Source of the DNA: Methanomicrobiaceae archaeon | GTDB taxonomy: Archaea > Halobacteriota > Methanomicrobia > Methanomicrobiales > Methanomicrobiaceae | Direction of reading: 5' to 3' | NCBI GenBank assembly: GCA_030628325.1 | Contig: DAOVRB010000035.1 | Coordinates: 1 to 7,658 of the forward strand | DNA: 7,658 nucleotides | Shown here: positions 6,477 to 7,658 of the stretch, piece after piece | How the letters are laid out: the number at the start of each line of letters is the position of its first letter | How positions within the stretch are numbered: position 1 is the first letter of the stretch | Notes under the pieces: generated by a model | Told to the model about the DNA's origin: nothing | Seen by the model: only the letters and a program-made list of their open reading frames with translations | Databases searched by the model: none | Program-made: the position numbers and the translations under genes

Positions 6477-6507
6477 GTTTATAGGTTCACCTCTCATAAT
6501 AATAGAT
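6477..6507 (+). promoter_or_regulatory. SRP19 promoter, probably leaderless
   Basis: TTTATAGG at 6477-6484 is a good archaeal TATA box centred about 27 bases before the SRP19 ATG at 6508, so transcription should start at or within a few bases of the ATG. No ribosome site precedes the ATG, which agrees with a leaderless mRNA. The box lies inside the divergent hypB start region, so the two promoters overlap. The complement of this stretch holds GAGAGGTGA (6496-6488), a good ribosome-site match on the hypB strand but about 28 bases from any usable hypB ATG. Confidence 0.5.
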
Positions 6508-6780
6508 ATGAATAAGGAGCGGATACTATACCCCTGTTATTTCGATTCCGGGCTGAAACGCAGTGAAGGGCGCCGGGTACCCCTCAAAATAGCAGTGGAA
6601 AAGCCCTCCAACAGAGATATTGAAAAAGCCGCAAAAAGATCTGATCTGAAAGTCAGGAGCGAGAAACAGAATCACCCTGCCCACTCGTCACGCCGTGACG
6701 GGAGAATTGTCGTTGCATGGGATGAGAGCAAAGAAGAACTTCTGCGCAAAGTGGCAGGCAACTTAAAAAGGGCAAAGTAA
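6508..6780 (+). CDS. srp19: Signal recognition particle 19 kDa protein (SRP19)
   Basis: A 90-residue protein of normal archaeal SRP19 size. SRP19 binds the tips of helices 6 and 8 of 7S RNA and prepares it for SRP54 in co-translational targeting of membrane and secreted proteins. The N-terminus ILYPCYFDSGLKRSEGRRVP is the hallmark. A helix (NRDIEKAAKRSDL) follows, then a strand with HPAHSSRRDGRIVV and a C-terminal basic helix (KEELLRKVAGNLKRAK). HPAHSSRRDGR occupies the place of the family's HP...W..GR motif, and the Trp appears to be missing. The frame is open upstream to 6406, but homology begins at ATG 6508, which also sits at the TATA-box distance. Its TAA shares its last A with the ATG of the next gene, so the two are co-transcribed and probably translationally coupled. 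Confidence 0.93.
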   Translation: MNKERILYPCYFDSGLKRSEGRRVPLKIAVEKPSNRDIEKAAKRSDLKVRSEKQNHPAHSSRRDGRIVVAWDESKEELLRKVAGNLKRAK

Positions 6781-7430
6781 TGTACGATCTGCACACCCAC
6801 ACACTACTCTCTGATGGTGAACTGCTGCCAGCAGAACTGATCCGAAGGGCGGCTGTGGCAGGGTACAAAACAGTGGGCATAACGGACCATGTGGATGCAT
6901 CAAACATATCTGAGATCATAGCAGCAGTAGCTAAAGTCAGGGATTCGGCAGAAGAATACGGGGTGGATCTTATCTCCGGTGTAGAGATCACTCACGTTCC
7001 GCCCACAGAGATTGCAGCACTTGCAAAACGAGCCAGAGACGAAGGGGCAGAAGTTGTCATAGTCCATGGAGAGACTACTGTCGAACCGGTCGCAGAGGGC
7101 ACAAATATGGCAGCCTGTTCCTGTGATGACGTTGACATCCTTGCACACCCGGGGATGATCACACTTAAAGAAGCCGCAGAAGCTAAAAGCAGAGATATTG
7201 CACTGGAAATCACATCAAGAGGCGGACATAACAGGACAAACGGCCACGTCCTTAACATTGCAAAGGAGGCTGGTTGCAGGATTGTAGTGGACTCGGATGC
7301 ACACGGACCCGGAGATATCATGACAGCAGATGCACGTATAGCCGTAGCACGCGGCGCAGGGATGTCTGCTGAAGAATCCGCAAGAGTTTTATCTCAGGAT
7401 ATCCGCCAGTGGCTGGCAAATCGTCAATGA
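6780..7430 (+). CDS. PHP-family metal-dependent phosphoesterase (histidinol-phosphatase-like)
   Basis: A 216-residue single-domain PHP protein with the metal ligands of an active enzyme in order: DLHTHTLLSDG (H5, H7), ITDHVD (H37), GVEITHV (E69), VIVHGE (H96), DILAHPGM (H123) and VDSDAHG (D173, H175). These bind two or three metal ions that hydrolyse phosphate esters. RNase P subunit p30 shares the fold but normally lacks the ligands, which argues against that identity. Histidinol phosphatase is the usual name for such proteins, but nothing here ties it to histidine synthesis: both neighbours act in RNA-protein particles, so a nucleotide or RNA-end substrate is equally possible. The start overlaps the SRP19 stop (TAATG), which fixes it. 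No signal peptide or membrane segment is present. A 102-base gap with a new TATA box separates it from the next gene. Confidence 0.9.
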   Translation: MYDLHTHTLLSDGELLPAELIRRAAVAGYKTVGITDHVDASNISEIIAAVAKVRDSAEEYGVDLISGVEITHVPPTEIAALAKRARDEGAEVVIVHGETTVEPVAEGTNMAACSCDDVDILAHPGMITLKEAAEAKSRDIALEITSRGGHNRTNGHVLNIAKEAGCRIVVDSDAHGPGDIMTADARIAVARGAGMSAEESARVLSQDIRQWLANRQ

Positions 7431-7471
7431 GTATATAATTCTGATCGGTTCTTTTAAATAAGATGACATAC

Positions 7472-7532
7472 AATATATATAGGTTGTGAAACGTTATCCG
7501 AGTCGCGGATAATTCCGAAGAAGGTATTTGTT
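7472..7532 (+). promoter_or_regulatory. gar1 promoter and hairpin-bearing leader
   Basis: AATATATATAGG (7472-7483) is a strong TATA box that puts the start near 7503. The perfect inverted repeat TTATCCG-AGTCG-CGGATAA (7494-7512) spans the predicted start, with a 7-base stem and 5-base loop. AAGGT (7521-7525) is a ribosome site about seven bases before the TTG start. Other A/T-rich boxes at 7431-7440 and 7454-7462 could give longer leaders that contain the whole hairpin. Confidence 0.45.
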
Positions 7533-7658
7533 TTGAAATTTGTCGGCCGTGTTAATAGTATTTGTGGTACAAAGATGCTTATCATTGAATGTGATGCAGC
7601 ACAACTCCCACGCCTGAATACAGAAGTCGCAGATCGTCGACTAAAACCTGTTGGGAAA
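7533..7658 (+). CDS. gar1: H/ACA RNA-protein component Gar1, N-terminal part
   Basis: Forty-two codons are visible before the window ends: KFVGRVNSICGTKMLIIECD followed by AAQLPRLNTEVADRRLKPVG. Archaeal Gar1 is a small single beta-barrel protein that joins Cbf5, Nop10 and L7Ae in H/ACA particles and helps release substrate from the pseudouridine synthase. The short hydrophobic strands split by glycines, the LPRLNTEV segment and the RLKPVGK lead-in fit its first half. The start is TTG 7533 with AAGGT about seven bases upstream; no ATG is available. In many euryarchaea the next gene encodes a TFB transcription factor, which lies outside this window. Another small beta-barrel RNA-binding protein cannot be fully excluded from 42 residues. 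Confidence 0.8.
   Translation, partial: MKFVGRVNSICGTKMLIIECDAAQLPRLNTEVADRRLKPVGK

Noticed and set aside
6406..6507. Longer SRP19 reading from the upstream open frame
   Set aside because: The added residues are the antisense of hypB, and the SRP19 family match begins at ATG 6508 at the expected TATA distance.
5482..7321. Open frames opposite rps8e, hypB and the PHP gene
   Set aside because: Each is the shadow of a clearly recognised gene on the other strand.
1..7658. tRNA, rRNA or transposase genes
   Set aside because: No cloverleaf, rRNA-like stretch, transposase motif or matching terminal repeats of an insertion sequence were seen by eye.

Overview
The window reads as a piece of a methanogenic archaeon's chromosome, most likely order Methanomicrobiales. 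The right half carries archaeal-type information-processing genes (ribosomal protein S8e, SRP19, a Gar1-like protein) plus the Ni-hydrogenase maturation GTPase HypB. Transcription signals are archaeal: TATA boxes about 26 bases ahead of likely start sites, GGAGGTGAT-type ribosome sites, and one gene that looks leaderless. The S8e and HypB sequences resemble methanogen versions as I remember them; no database search was run, so the order is an inference.

Left edge (1-423, minus strand): a protein-like gene with its own TATA box, ribosome site and GTG start. Its reading frame is broken twice, once at a short TG repeat and once near G and T runs. I treat it as a pseudogene, or as a gene carrying sequencing indels. 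Its 3' part runs off the window.

Accessory block (414-4924). Two adjacent plus-strand genes of unrecognised family come first. The first (293 codons) is mostly helical, with a winged-helix-like C-terminus. The second (572 codons) has a disordered, repeat-bearing N-terminus, an unrecognised alpha/beta middle and a C-terminus resembling a PD-(D/E)XK nuclease fold. They lie 10 bases apart and are probably one operon; this is the best candidate for an undescribed system. Convergent to them is a 593-residue protein made almost wholly of 18 ankyrin repeats, with a strong ribosome site and signs of recent block duplication.

A 393-base gap (4925-5317) holds the ankyrin promoter region, a possible 38-codon gene remnant and a terminator-like end for the next gene.

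Conserved block (5318-7658): rps8e and hypB on the minus strand. Diverging from hypB on the plus strand are SRP19, a PHP-family metal-dependent phosphoesterase overlapping SRP19 by one base, and the first 42 codons of a gar1-like gene behind its own TATA box and a 5'-leader hairpin. SRP19 and Gar1 are both RNP proteins (signal recognition particle; H/ACA pseudouridylation particle), S8e is ribosomal, and HypB loads nickel into [NiFe] hydrogenase. The PHP enzyme's substrate is unknown. No CRISPR array, tRNA, rRNA or transposase was seen.
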